A stretch of 64,000 nt of DNA from the NCBI GenBank assembly GCA_964446655.1, contig CAYUPL010000006.1:37026-101025 (forward strand). The letters run 5' to 3'. Under the pieces are notes generated by a model. That model saw nothing but the letters and a program-made list of their open reading frames with translations, ran no database searches and was not told the origin of the DNA. The DNA is from Desulfopila_A sp964446655. GTDB taxonomy: Bacteria; Desulfobacterota; Desulfobulbia; Desulfobulbales; Desulfocapsaceae. The stretch's first letter is position 1, and every line of letters starts with the position of its first letter. The translations under genes were made by a program, and so were the position numbers. Of this stretch, positions 18,484 through 27,330 are shown piece after piece.

Positions 18484-18516
18484 ACCGGCGCGATCCAATG
18501 GCGGATTCGCGCCGGT
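18484..18516 (+). terminator. Strong intercistronic hairpin after the binding-protein gene
   Basis: ACCGGCGCGA pairs perfectly with TCGCGCCGGT (10 bp stem, 13-base loop), followed by TGTCGTTTTG. Such hairpins between a binding-protein gene and its permease gene commonly act as partial terminators or 3'-end stabilisers, giving an excess of binding protein. Confidence 0.6.
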
Positions 18517-18595
18517 GTCGTTTTGTCGGGATTGTTTCTGAGCGGGCATTGATGCACGGTATCACTCCTTAAGCGTAAAAACAATCGGCGAGTTC

Positions 18596-19612
18596 ATGGA
18601 AAATTCAAGTCTTGATAGGAATAGAAGCAGAGTCAACTATTACACCTGGGTGGGAGTCTTTGTTCTCGGGGTAATTGTGTTGCTGGGATCGTTGTACTTT
18701 GCGACAATAAAAATTGACTATGTCTGGCGCTGGCAGATAATTCCGGGATATGTCCTTGGGTCGGAAGAGGAAATTCTGGTTACGGCCAATATCGGAGGAG
18801 AGATTGAGTCGATCGACACCTCGGATAAAGAACAGGCTGTGGTAACTGTTCGGACCGATGATGGAAGTGCTTTACAATACATCATCCCGGGAAGCGATGT
18901 CTGGGTGTATGAGGGAGATTCCGTTTATCCCGGTGACCCCTTGGGGCAGCATGTTGAATGGCGCATTGGCATTCTTCTTCTGGGAACCTGGCTGACACTG
19001 AAAATAAGTTTTTATGCGATTATTTTCGGCATTATTCTAGGTCTTGTCGGTGGAGTTTGCCGCATTTCCAGCAATCCGGCCCTGAAATGGTCGGCGATAA
19101 CGTATGTCGAGCTGATACGCGGTTCACCTCTGCTTGTACAGATATTCATCTGGTATTTTGTCCTGGCGACATTGATTAATGAGTTGCTGAAAAACTATGG
19201 GATGTCGGAAATTCCAGCACTCTGGTATGGTGTTGCCGCACTTGCCGCCTTTACCGGAGCATATGTCACCGAGATCGTCCGCGCGGGCATCCAGTCCATT
19301 CACCGCGGCCAGATCGAGGCGGCACGGTCCTTGGGAATGACCGGCGCTCAGGCACTTCGTTATATCATTCTGCCGCAGGCGCTACGGAGAATTCTCCCGC
19401 CACTGGCCGGACAATTTATCAGTCTGATAAAGGACTCGTCACTTTTGGGAATGATCGCCATACGGGAGTTGACAAAGGCGACACGGGAAGCTATCACCGT
19501 CAGTCTGCAGCCCTATGAGTTTTGGTTTGTCTGTGCCATTCTCTACTTAATCCTGACCTTTACCTTGTCGATGGTCGTTCAATATATGGAGAGGAGGCTC
19601 GGGGTAAAATGA
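18596..19612 (+). CDS. Amino-acid ABC permease with inserted periplasmic domain
   Basis: 338 aa inner-membrane permease of the HisM/GlnP type. TM1 (about 18-40) is followed by about 80 hydrophilic residues (50-125) before the usual permease core, whose EAA loop reads EAARSLGMTGAQALRYIILPQA and contacts the ATPase. Typical family permeases are 220-290 aa, so the extra segment is notable; its Gly/Asp/Val pattern (GDSVYPGDPLG) resembles a barrel-sandwich, lipoyl-like fold. The stop overlaps the ATPase start (ATGA). Confidence 0.88.
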   Translation: MENSSLDRNRSRVNYYTWVGVFVLGVIVLLGSLYFATIKIDYVWRWQIIPGYVLGSEEEILVTANIGGEIESIDTSDKEQAVVTVRTDDGSALQYIIPGSDVWVYEGDSVYPGDPLGQHVEWRIGILLLGTWLTLKISFYAIIFGIILGLVGGVCRISSNPALKWSAITYVELIRGSPLLVQIFIWYFVLATLINELLKNYGMSEIPALWYGVAALAAFTGAYVTEIVRAGIQSIHRGQIEAARSLGMTGAQALRYIILPQALRRILPPLAGQFISLIKDSSLLGMIAIRELTKATREAITVSLQPYEFWFVCAILYLILTFTLSMVVQYMERRLGVK

Positions 19613-20340
19613 TTGATGTTCAAAATGTCTCAAAAATCTTTTATGTGCCGCATAAAATCAAGGCTCTGGATAACGTATCCGTGCAGGTCAAAGCTGGTGA
19701 GGTGGTTGTCGTGATCGGTCCTTCCGGCTCGGGAAAATCGACCCTGCTTCGCTGCATTAACCATCTTGAAGCGGCTAATTCCGGACATATTATTATTGAC
19801 GGTATTGATATCCTTGCTTCTAAAACCAATATCAATAAAGTCCGGGAAGAGGTCGGCATGGTTTTTCAATCATTCAATCTTTTTCCGCATAAAACAGTCT
19901 TGGAAAATGTTACCCTGGCACAACTGGTTGTCCGTAAACGCGGAAAGGAAGTTGCCAATAAGACCGCGATTGCTCTTTTGGAAAAAGTTGGAATTGTGGA
20001 GAAGAAGAATAACTATCCCGACCAGCTTTCCGGAGGGCAGCAGCAGCGGGTTGCCATAGCCAGAGCGTTGGCGATGAACCCGAAGATCATGCTTTTTGAC
20101 GAACCGACATCGGCGCTAGATCCGGAGATGATCGGTGAAGTACTGGATGTCATGAAAACGCTGGCCAAGGAAGGCATGACCATGGTGGTGGTCACCCATG
20201 AGATGGGATTTGCCAGAGAAGTGGCGGATCGTGTCATATTCATGGATGAAGGTGCTATTGTCGAAGTCGGCACGCCAGAGCATTTTTTCAAGAACCCGAC
20301 CCACGACCGTACCAAGTTATTCCTCAGCCAGATACTCTGA
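19609..20340 (+). CDS. Amino-acid ABC transporter ATP-binding protein
   Basis: 243 aa GlnQ/HisP-type ATPase. Walker A GPSGSGKST, Q-loop MVFQSFNLFPH, signature LSGGQQQR, Walker B IMLFDEPTSALDPE and H-loop VVTHEM are all present. The frame extends upstream, but ATG 19609 overlaps the permease stop and starts the protein at MIDVQNVSKIF, the family norm. It is the only amino-acid-type ATPase in the two neighbouring ABC loci, and could serve both. Confidence 0.92.
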   Translation: MIDVQNVSKIFYVPHKIKALDNVSVQVKAGEVVVVIGPSGSGKSTLLRCINHLEAANSGHIIIDGIDILASKTNINKVREEVGMVFQSFNLFPHKTVLENVTLAQLVVRKRGKEVANKTAIALLEKVGIVEKKNNYPDQLSGGQQQRVAIARALAMNPKIMLFDEPTSALDPEMIGEVLDVMKTLAKEGMTMVVVTHEMGFAREVADRVIFMDEGAIVEVGTPEHFFKNPTHDRTKLFLSQIL

Positions 20341-20380
20341 CCCGGGCGGATTGGGTTCTTTATCCGGACAGCCTTGCCGT

Positions 20381-21223
20381 TCAGTAGTAAGGTGCGGCAG
20401 CCAAAAGCTGGGGATAGTCGGTGATGATTTTATCTATCCCAAGGGAAAGATAACGGTGCATTTCACGTAACCGGTTCACCGTATAGAGATTGATACGGCA
20501 GCCGTGCCTGTGGGCCTTTTCTATCTGTGGTACATCAATTAAATCGACATTGGCGTTATAGATGTCAAACTGATAGTCACCCCACTGTTGCCCTTTGCAG
20601 GCATCATCTCCTATTAAGGCGTTGACCTCAATATCGGGACGCAGTTCCTGCACTTTAGACAGGAAAGGATGGTGAAAGGAGGATATCGAAAATCGCTCCC
20701 TGTCGAGGACCACTCGTGAAATAAGCTGAAGGATCTCTTCGACGATGGGAAAAGAATCAATTTCACTGGGCAAAGGCTTGATTTCGATATTGATAAACCA
20801 TGTCTTGTTCTTTACGAAAAGAAGGAGTTCTTCCAGCTGAGGTATTGTGGCACCGCACATGACCTGCGCCTCGGTGATACCGACAATGCCTTTACTGATG
20901 GAGGCATAAGGATCGGTGTCCCTGTACCAGGTGCCTGCATCAAGCCGGAGGATCTCTTCAAGGGTGAAGGTGTGTAGCGGGTTGTTTTTTCTCTGGGGAA
21001 AGAGCTGGGCGATATTGGTGGTCCGGCGCAGATTGTTGTCATGAAAGAGAACAAGCTTGCCGTCAGCGGTAACCCGCACATCCGTTTCTATACCATGAGC
21101 ACCAACCTGCCACGCCTTTAAAAAAGCGGGCATAGTGTTTTCCGGGGCAAGGCTGCGGGCTCCGCGGTGGGCAATATTATAACATCGTCCAGGGCGATTA
21201 TTTGACATAGGTGCCATTACCAT
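20381..21223 (-). CDS. Glycerophosphodiester phosphodiesterase
   Basis: 280 aa enzyme of the GDPD/UgpQ family hydrolysing glycerophosphodiesters to glycerol 3-phosphate and an alcohol. Catalytic motif AHRGARSLAPENTMPAF near residue 18 and the ETDVRVTADGKLVLFHDNNL segment supply the metal-binding Glu/Asp and catalytic His pair; ITDYP near the C-terminus is also typical. No signal peptide, so cytoplasmic. Starts 2 bp after the MFS stop, so it is the last gene of a leftward operon with MFS and amino-acid ABC genes. Confidence 0.9.
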   Translation of the reverse strand: MVMAPMSNNRPGRCYNIAHRGARSLAPENTMPAFLKAWQVGAHGIETDVRVTADGKLVLFHDNNLRRTTNIAQLFPQRKNNPLHTFTLEEILRLDAGTWYRDTDPYASISKGIVGITEAQVMCGATIPQLEELLLFVKNKTWFINIEIKPLPSEIDSFPIVEEILQLISRVVLDRERFSISSFHHPFLSKVQELRPDIEVNALIGDDACKGQQWGDYQFDIYNANVDLIDVPQIEKAHRHGCRINLYTVNRLREMHRYLSLGIDKIITDYPQLLAAAPYY

Positions 21224-21225
21224 CT

Positions 21226-22605
21226 CTAGCCTTTGCGGCGGTGCAGGTTTGTTTTACGAAGAAGAAAACGCGACAAAATAACCGTTATAATCAGAACCAC
21301 AGCCAGATAAGGGATGAACCAGAAGAGCGCACTCTGGAAAGAGATATTGGCAATCGATGTTTCGTCCATTGCCGGATAATTTATCATGTTAGCCCTGCGG
21401 ATGGAAGCTAAAAGAGTTGCAAATGCCAGTCCTACGAGACCATACGCCAGGTTGAAGGCCAGGCCTTTAAAGCTCAGAACGGTGGCCCGTTGGTGTGAAG
21501 CGGTAATCCTGTTGAGATAATGGCTGGTGAAAAAGGAAGTAAGAAGCATTCCTGCAGGGACGAGGAACATCGGGATAAGACCCCAGTAGGGAACGAATGC
21601 TGCTATGCCGCAGAGTGCTGCAAAGCTCAGTAATGCCAGCCAGGCCACGTTTTGTTCGGCAGTGTAGCGAGCCACCATTTTCTCTGCAAGTTTGGGGACA
21701 AACAGCCCGACGAGAGCCATACCTGCACCGATAAACCCAAAAGTCGCTTCCGGTAGCTGGATCTGCCGGAAATAACGGCTGGTCATGGTTATGATCATGC
21801 GCAGGATATGGTCATATCCCATGGCAAAGAGAATGATTGCCAGAGCGAAGGGAGTTCGGCCTATCCATTTACCGGCCTGGAGAGTCAGGCGCAAAGCGAG
21901 CAGCATGTCACGGAAGTGTTGCGAGGGAGTCGTGGAAGCCCTTTTTTCCTGTTCGGTTTCCTGCATGAGGAGAACGGTTATACAGGATGCAATACCAAGA
22001 AGAAGGGTAAGGTAAACAGGGAAACGCATGGTTATCTGCTGGTTGACCGGCGGGGATGAGCCGAAAAGGTCTAATATTTTATTAACAACCTGCGGGTCGT
22101 AGAGCAGAGCGCCGAGACTCATGGTAAGAACGGAGCCCAGTGCGCTGATGCGCATCAGCATGCTGAGCACGGAGGGCCAATCATCCTTATCTCCTTGCAT
22201 AAGCAGGGAATCATAGGCCAATGCCTCATCGGCCCCACTAGCCATCGCCTCCGCCAGTCCGCTGAGAATTCTGTTGATGAGAAAAGCCCAGAATACCAAG
22301 GAAATATTGTTCAGTGGCACAAAAGCAAGCAGCGCCATTTCCATTATCATCAGCATCGAAGTGGCAAGCAGCAGTTTTTTTCTGCCGATCAGGTCGGCCA
22401 GTGCTCCGGAGGGCACTTCAGCTGCCACTATGGTGGCCGCCCAGACGCTGTTGAGCAGAGCGAACTGCTCAATGGTTAGTCCGTAATCGAGAAAAAGAAT
22501 GGTGAAAACGGGGTAGTAAAATCTGCAGTTGAAAAACAGACGGAAGGCGATAAAGTAGCGGAGATTGGGGATGGAAAACGGCGAACTCTTTTTCATCATA
22601 ACCAT
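21226..22605 (-). CDS. MFS transporter
   Basis: 459 aa membrane protein with about 12 hydrophobic segments and the MFS loop GALADLIGRKKLLLA after TM2. The N-terminal half is typical of sugar/drug type facilitators; an extended loop (about residues 165-185) lies between TM5 and TM6. Possible starts are 22605, 22599 and 22596; AGGA at about 22608 best fits one of the latter two. Between an ABC permease gene (8 bp) and a glycerophosphodiesterase gene (2 bp), so part of one operon. Substrate unknown. Confidence 0.85.
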   Translation of the reverse strand: MVMMKKSSPFSIPNLRYFIAFRLFFNCRFYYPVFTILFLDYGLTIEQFALLNSVWAATIVAAEVPSGALADLIGRKKLLLATSMLMIMEMALLAFVPLNNISLVFWAFLINRILSGLAEAMASGADEALAYDSLLMQGDKDDWPSVLSMLMRISALGSVLTMSLGALLYDPQVVNKILDLFGSSPPVNQQITMRFPVYLTLLLGIASCITVLLMQETEQEKRASTTPSQHFRDMLLALRLTLQAGKWIGRTPFALAIILFAMGYDHILRMIITMTSRYFRQIQLPEATFGFIGAGMALVGLFVPKLAEKMVARYTAEQNVAWLALLSFAALCGIAAFVPYWGLIPMFLVPAGMLLTSFFTSHYLNRITASHQRATVLSFKGLAFNLAYGLVGLAFATLLASIRRANMINYPAMDETSIANISFQSALFWFIPYLAVVLIITVILSRFLLRKTNLHRRKG

Positions 22606-22613
22606 CCTGGAGT

Positions 22614-23489
22614 TTACGCCCTGTTCTGGGAGAGTTTGGCTTCAAGCCTGCCGACAAAAAGAGAGAGACAGAGGCAAAGAAGCAAATACATCGCCGTAAT
22701 GGTGAGCCAGACCTCGATGGTCACCTGGGTGGAGGCCATGACCTGCATCCCCTGAAAAGTAAGTTCCTGAATAGAGATAACCGAGACGATGGCAGAGTAT
22801 TTGATCGTGTTGATAAACTCATTGGCCAGCGGCGGCAGCATATTGCGGATAGCCTGGGGCAGGATGACATGGCGCATCTGTTTCCAGCGACTGAGGCCGA
22901 TAGAAGCCGAGGCCTCCCACTGCCCTCTGTCAATGGCCTGGATTCCTCCTCGGACAATTTCCGAAATATAGGCTCCCTGAAAGAGTCCCAGGGTGATGAC
23001 ACCGGAGAGAAACTGGGTGATCATTTCCGGTCTGGAAAAAAGAAGGCTGAACAACCACAGGCTGTTGCCGGTAAGAGATCTGCTCAACTCGTCAACATGA
23101 AGAAGCGGCATGATCTGATCGCTGACAAAAAAATAAAAGATAAAAACCAGTACCAGCGCCGGAATATTGCGGACCAGTTCGACATAGGTTCTGGCATTGA
23201 GGCGGAAAAACAGCCGTCGGGAAATGGACATTAATCCCATAACGGCCCCTACCACGGCAGCAAGAACAGTTCCCCAGATACTGAGTTTGATGGTGGTGAA
23301 AAATCCCTGAAGCAGCACACCGCTTTGCCAGTTTTGTGCCGTTTCATTATAATGAACAAGATACGAAGGGATGATCCCCCAGTTCCACTTGTAGTTCAGG
23401 CTGTAACTGAGCCTGTAGACGATGTAGGCGGCCAGGCTCAACGCGACAATGCTGATAACGATATCAAGTGGACTGAATGTTTTCTTCAA
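22614..23489 (-). CDS. Amino-acid ABC permease
   Basis: 291 aa HisM/GltJ-type permease. TM1 near 10-28, hydrophilic stretch with WNWGIIPSYLV, then the core with EAA loop EASASIGLSRWKQMRHVILPQA. Pairs with the permease at 24538 to form the usual heterodimer. No ATPase gene accompanies them. It follows the binding-protein gene by 168 bp. Confidence 0.88.
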   Translation of the reverse strand: MKKTFSPLDIVISIVALSLAAYIVYRLSYSLNYKWNWGIIPSYLVHYNETAQNWQSGVLLQGFFTTIKLSIWGTVLAAVVGAVMGLMSISRRLFFRLNARTYVELVRNIPALVLVFIFYFFVSDQIMPLLHVDELSRSLTGNSLWLFSLLFSRPEMITQFLSGVITLGLFQGAYISEIVRGGIQAIDRGQWEASASIGLSRWKQMRHVILPQAIRNMLPPLANEFINTIKYSAIVSVISIQELTFQGMQVMASTQVTIEVWLTITAMYLLLCLCLSLFVGRLEAKLSQNRA

Positions 23490-23657
23490 GATGAGTAAGG
23501 TTGCAAGAGATTGGTGAATATCATGGCAGCATCATGGTGGAGGCGGCTTTGCAGCATTCCACCACCACCTCACCACGGGTGTCAGCCTGATTCGTATCGA
23601 CATTGTTATACACCGGATCCTGGTGCGTAGCCGAGCCTGGTAAAAGGGTAATAATCG

Positions 23658-24491
23658 TTATTCGATCATACCGGCCCAGTCGCGGGTTTCAAACCAGTAA
23701 TTATGTCGTTCCTGCAGCCAGCCTTCCATGTTGACATTCAGGATCCAGCTGTTGAAAAAGGCCAGCATGTCCGGATCACCTTTACGGATGGCGAAGCCTA
23801 TGGGTTCTTTGGTGAATGTTTCCGGCAGAGGTAAAAAGAGGGTGTCACTGTATTTAATGGCCTCAAAGGCAGGTCGGGGCGCAGAGGCTACTACTGCGTG
23901 CACATTGCCGTTGCGCAGTTCCTGGTACGTCTGGGCTTCGTCGTCATAAAGACGAACCGTGGCGTTGGGGAGATATCTTTTGGTCGCGGCTGCAGCGGTG
24001 GTTCCCAGTTTGCAGGCAATTTCGATACCTTCCTTGTTAAAATCCTGCAGAGAAGAAAAACCGGCCGCTTTTTCTCTGTGCGCGACAATCGACATTCCGG
24101 AATAGTCGTAAGGAATGGTGAAGTTGACCTTGAGGGCGCGCTGCGGTGTGATACCCATGCCGCCGATAATGACGTCGAATTTCGAAGTCAGCAGAGCTGG
24201 AATAATGCCCGCCCACTTTGTAGGAACGAATTCCACCTTGACTCCCATGTCGGCCGCCAGCCGTTCGGCCACATCAATTTCGAAACCGATATAGTCGCCA
24301 TTCTTGTCTTTCATGGCCCAGGGAAGGAAAGTGTCCATACCCACCTTGAGAACACCACGCCGAACAATCTGCTCCAGGGTACTTTCCTGAGCGAGCTGCT
24401 GCTGAATGGATGCGGCCAGGCTTGTCCCGCTTAAGCAGAATAGCAGACTAAACAGGGAAAAAAGCAGTATAACAGGTGTTGTTCTTTTCAT
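23658..24491 (-). CDS. Polar amino-acid ABC substrate-binding protein
   Basis: 277 aa SBP_bac_3 family protein with a clear signal peptide (MKRTTPVILL... cleaved around SLAAS). Motifs RRGVLKVGMDTFLPWAMKD, IGFEIDVAERLAADM, FDVIIGGMGITPQRA match the family. Placed between two permease genes in a leftward operon. It is a paralogue of the binding protein at 17615. Confidence 0.9.
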   Translation of the reverse strand: MKRTTPVILLFSLFSLLFCLSGTSLAASIQQQLAQESTLEQIVRRGVLKVGMDTFLPWAMKDKNGDYIGFEIDVAERLAADMGVKVEFVPTKWAGIIPALLTSKFDVIIGGMGITPQRALKVNFTIPYDYSGMSIVAHREKAAGFSSLQDFNKEGIEIACKLGTTAAAATKRYLPNATVRLYDDEAQTYQELRNGNVHAVVASAPRPAFEAIKYSDTLFLPLPETFTKEPIGFAIRKGDPDMLAFFNSWILNVNMEGWLQERHNYWFETRDWAGMIE

Positions 24492-24537
24492 AGGTCCCTC
24501 CAGTTTTTTTTAAGTATGCCTCAAGTTGAGGTTGATC

Positions 24538-25377
24538 CTAATTGTCATGTCCGTACTGTCCTCCATTCTGGAGTCGTCTCTCCATTATAGAGACGGCAAA
24601 AGATAGAGATATTGTAATCAGCAGGTACATCAGAGCAATCGTGAACCAGATTTCAAAGGTGAGAAAAGTTTCGGCGATAATACTTTGGGCCTGCATGGTC
24701 AGATCATAGATAGCGATAGTTGACACCAGGGCGGAGTCTTTTATCAGTGATATGGCTTGATTGGTCAAAGGCGGCAGGGTGTTGCGAATGGCCTGCGGTA
24801 AAATGATGTGACGATATGTCAAATACCTGCCAAGGCCGAGACTGAAGCTTGCTTCCTGCTGACCTGAGTCAATGGAAAGAATTCCCGAGCGAATGATCTC
24901 GGAAACATAGGCGCCCTCAAAAAGGCTCAGAGCCACTACGGCAGCGGTAAAGCGCTCCAGGCCAAGTACGGGTCCCAGAACAAAATAGATAAAAAATATC
25001 TGGATCAGCAGGGGTGTATTGCGCATCGACTCAAGGTACAGTCTGGCGAATAAACGGGCAACCGGCGCATTTGAGAGGCGCAGCAGTGCGGTGACAATAC
25101 CGATACCTAGAGCAAAAAAAAGACTGATGGCCGATATCTGTAGAGTAACTTTAAGACCATCCAGTAGCGGTCCGCTCTGCAAACCATGTTCATCAAGGGT
25201 GTAAATGTATTTGCCGATCTGGTACCATTGCCAGTTATAGCCGAGCCCTGCAATGCTCAGGGAGAAAAGGTAGGTTAGAAAAGCCAACATCAACATAAAC
25301 TGTATGATGTCAGGCAGCGGCGAGGCACGTCGCCGGATGGGCCTGGTTATGGTTTTCCGGGGCAGAGAAGGTGTCAT
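24538..25377 (-). CDS. Amino-acid ABC permease
   Basis: 279 aa HisM/GltK-type permease. TM1 near 28-48, then WQWYQIGKYIYTLDE, an arrangement mirrored in the other permease of the locus, and EAA loop EASFSLGLGRYLTYRHIILPQA. First gene of the leftward operon (permease, binding protein, permease, MFS, GDPD). Confidence 0.88.
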   Translation of the reverse strand: MTPSLPRKTITRPIRRRASPLPDIIQFMLMLAFLTYLFSLSIAGLGYNWQWYQIGKYIYTLDEHGLQSGPLLDGLKVTLQISAISLFFALGIGIVTALLRLSNAPVARLFARLYLESMRNTPLLIQIFFIYFVLGPVLGLERFTAAVVALSLFEGAYVSEIIRSGILSIDSGQQEASFSLGLGRYLTYRHIILPQAIRNTLPPLTNQAISLIKDSALVSTIAIYDLTMQAQSIIAETFLTFEIWFTIALMYLLITISLSFAVSIMERRLQNGGQYGHDN

Positions 25378-25534
25378 GTCATTGTCTGTAGAATATCTGT
25401 CAGGTCACGCAAGTATTCAAGATCGCATGAGATACATGAAAACAGAGGAAAATTCTCGATTTGTCGACTACGATAATCACAGAGAACAAAAAAATAAAGG
25501 TAACCGGCTCCGACAGAGGGAAAGGGAGCAGCTA

Positions 25535-27061
25535 TCAGTCATTTTCTCCGGCAAGCTGTGCCCTGGTCATTTCGGTAATTGTGCGGAAGTCAATTTTCCC
25601 CGAACCCATTTTAGGCAGATCTTCCATGATATGAAAAATTTTAGGGATGGCGATCTTCGGCAGATGCTCCGCCAGTTTTTTCTGGACAGCTTTTTCATCA
25701 ACCTTGGTGGTAACGACTGCCACAATTTTTGCACCTTTGATGGAGTCGGGAACCTCTACAACACAGCACTGTGCATCTTCGGGGATGAGACGGTCAAGTA
25801 CCGATTCGATCTTGACCAGTGAGACCATTTCTCCTCCTATTTTAACGAACCTCTTCAGCCTGCCGACATGCCAGAGATAGCCGTCTTCGTCAAGATTACC
25901 CATGTCACCGGTATCATACCACCCTCGACGGATATGCATTGAGGTCTGCTCAAAATCATTGAAGTATCCCTTCATGACATTGTCGCCTTTGACCAGAATC
26001 CGGCCATCTTCTCCGGGACCACATTCTTCTCCTGTCTCATAGTTTTCTATTCTGACCTGTACTCCCTCGATGGGTTTGCCGACACTGCCGGGTTTGTTTG
26101 CCTCGGGGCAGTTTGCCGAGATTACCGGAGAACATTCCGTGGCGCCATATCCCTCGTAGAGCGTGATGTCATGTTTTTCCTTGAAACCATCCCGCAGGGT
26201 CTCCGGACATTTATCGGCACCACAGAGCATGATACGCAGACTGTCAAAATCACCAGGCTCTGATTTACGCAGATAGCCCCAGAAAAAAGATGGTGTGCCC
26301 ACCAGAAAGGTGGCTTTCTCCTCACGAACGATATCACAGATCTTTTTAAAGTCCAAAGGGTTGGCATAGGCCAGCATGGTCATGCCGTGGTGGATGGGGA
26401 TCCACATATTGGTAGTGAGGCCAAAGACATGAAAAAGGGGCAGCGAAGCGAGAAAGACGTCCTCGCTGACAAAGTTGAATCGTTCGGAGGCCGAGAGAAT
26501 ATTGGCACTTATGTTTTTATGGGTCAGTTGCACGGCTTTCGGGTCTTTTTCGCTGCCGCTGGTGAAAAGAATGACGGCGGTATCATCCGGCCGGCCGCCA
26601 TGGACAAGCATTTTGATGATGGAAAGGGGCAGTTTGGATATCAGGGCGGCTCTGACTTTCTGCAGGCCGGAGAGATTTGCCATGATATCTTCGAGGTATA
26701 TCATCCCTTCCACATGGGGGCATTCTATTTTTTCCAGCAAGGCCCTTGAAGTGACAATGGTTTTAAAATCACATTTTTTCTGGGCATAGATGGCGTTTTG
26801 TCCGGCGCCGGTGGAATAATTGATCATAACAGGAATTCTGCCGCTCATCAAAATACCGAGTTTGGCCAGCATGCACCCCGCCGAAGTGGGAACCATCACC
26901 CCGACAAAGCCTTTGTCAAGTTTTCTAAAATACTTGGAGAGAAGAATGCTTGCCAGAAGGGCTCTGTTATAGGAGATTTTTTTATTTGTGGCAAAATCGT
27001 GGATGGCGAGTTTTTCACCCTGCGTCTTGGCCACTTCAATGAACCTGTGATGTAATAGCAC
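25535..27061 (-). CDS. AMP-dependent fatty acyl-CoA/ACP ligase
   Basis: About 508 aa adenylate-forming enzyme activating a carboxylic acid, probably a fatty acid, as an acyl-adenylate and then a thioester. Motifs: P-loop ILFTSGSEKDPKAVQLTH, YEGYGATECSPVIS, YDTGDMGNLDEDGYLWHVGR and C-terminal catalytic Lys in MGSGKIDFR. The frame continues to 27115, but GGAGGAG six bases before GTG 27061 makes that the likely start (LLHHRFIEVAKTQGEK). Close to the synthetase domain of Aas and relatives, but without the acyltransferase half. Acyl acceptor (CoA or ACP) is undecided. Confidence 0.85.
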   Translation of the reverse strand: MLLHHRFIEVAKTQGEKLAIHDFATNKKISYNRALLASILLSKYFRKLDKGFVGVMVPTSAGCMLAKLGILMSGRIPVMINYSTGAGQNAIYAQKKCDFKTIVTSRALLEKIECPHVEGMIYLEDIMANLSGLQKVRAALISKLPLSIIKMLVHGGRPDDTAVILFTSGSEKDPKAVQLTHKNISANILSASERFNFVSEDVFLASLPLFHVFGLTTNMWIPIHHGMTMLAYANPLDFKKICDIVREEKATFLVGTPSFFWGYLRKSEPGDFDSLRIMLCGADKCPETLRDGFKEKHDITLYEGYGATECSPVISANCPEANKPGSVGKPIEGVQVRIENYETGEECGPGEDGRILVKGDNVMKGYFNDFEQTSMHIRRGWYDTGDMGNLDEDGYLWHVGRLKRFVKIGGEMVSLVKIESVLDRLIPEDAQCCVVEVPDSIKGAKIVAVVTTKVDEKAVQKKLAEHLPKIAIPKIFHIMEDLPKMGSGKIDFRTITEMTRAQLAGEND

Positions 27062-27330
27062 GTTGTTCTCCTCCATTGAAAACATCTCTAAAGTAATTTT
27101 TGCAACTAATACCATTTAAAGAATGATTTGGCAAGATTGGGTGCTGTTGTGTCCCTCTCTGTTTCGGAAGGACATTTCGCTTTTGCCGCAGGGAGAAAAA
27201 GATGGAAAAAGATGAGCAGGAGATTTTCTTTTTTCACTATTGTTGCGAAAAAGAAGTATTATAGTCAGCATATCCGTAGATATGGATCTGCATGTTGCTC
27301 TGATATTGATGAATTCCGGAGGATTTCCCT

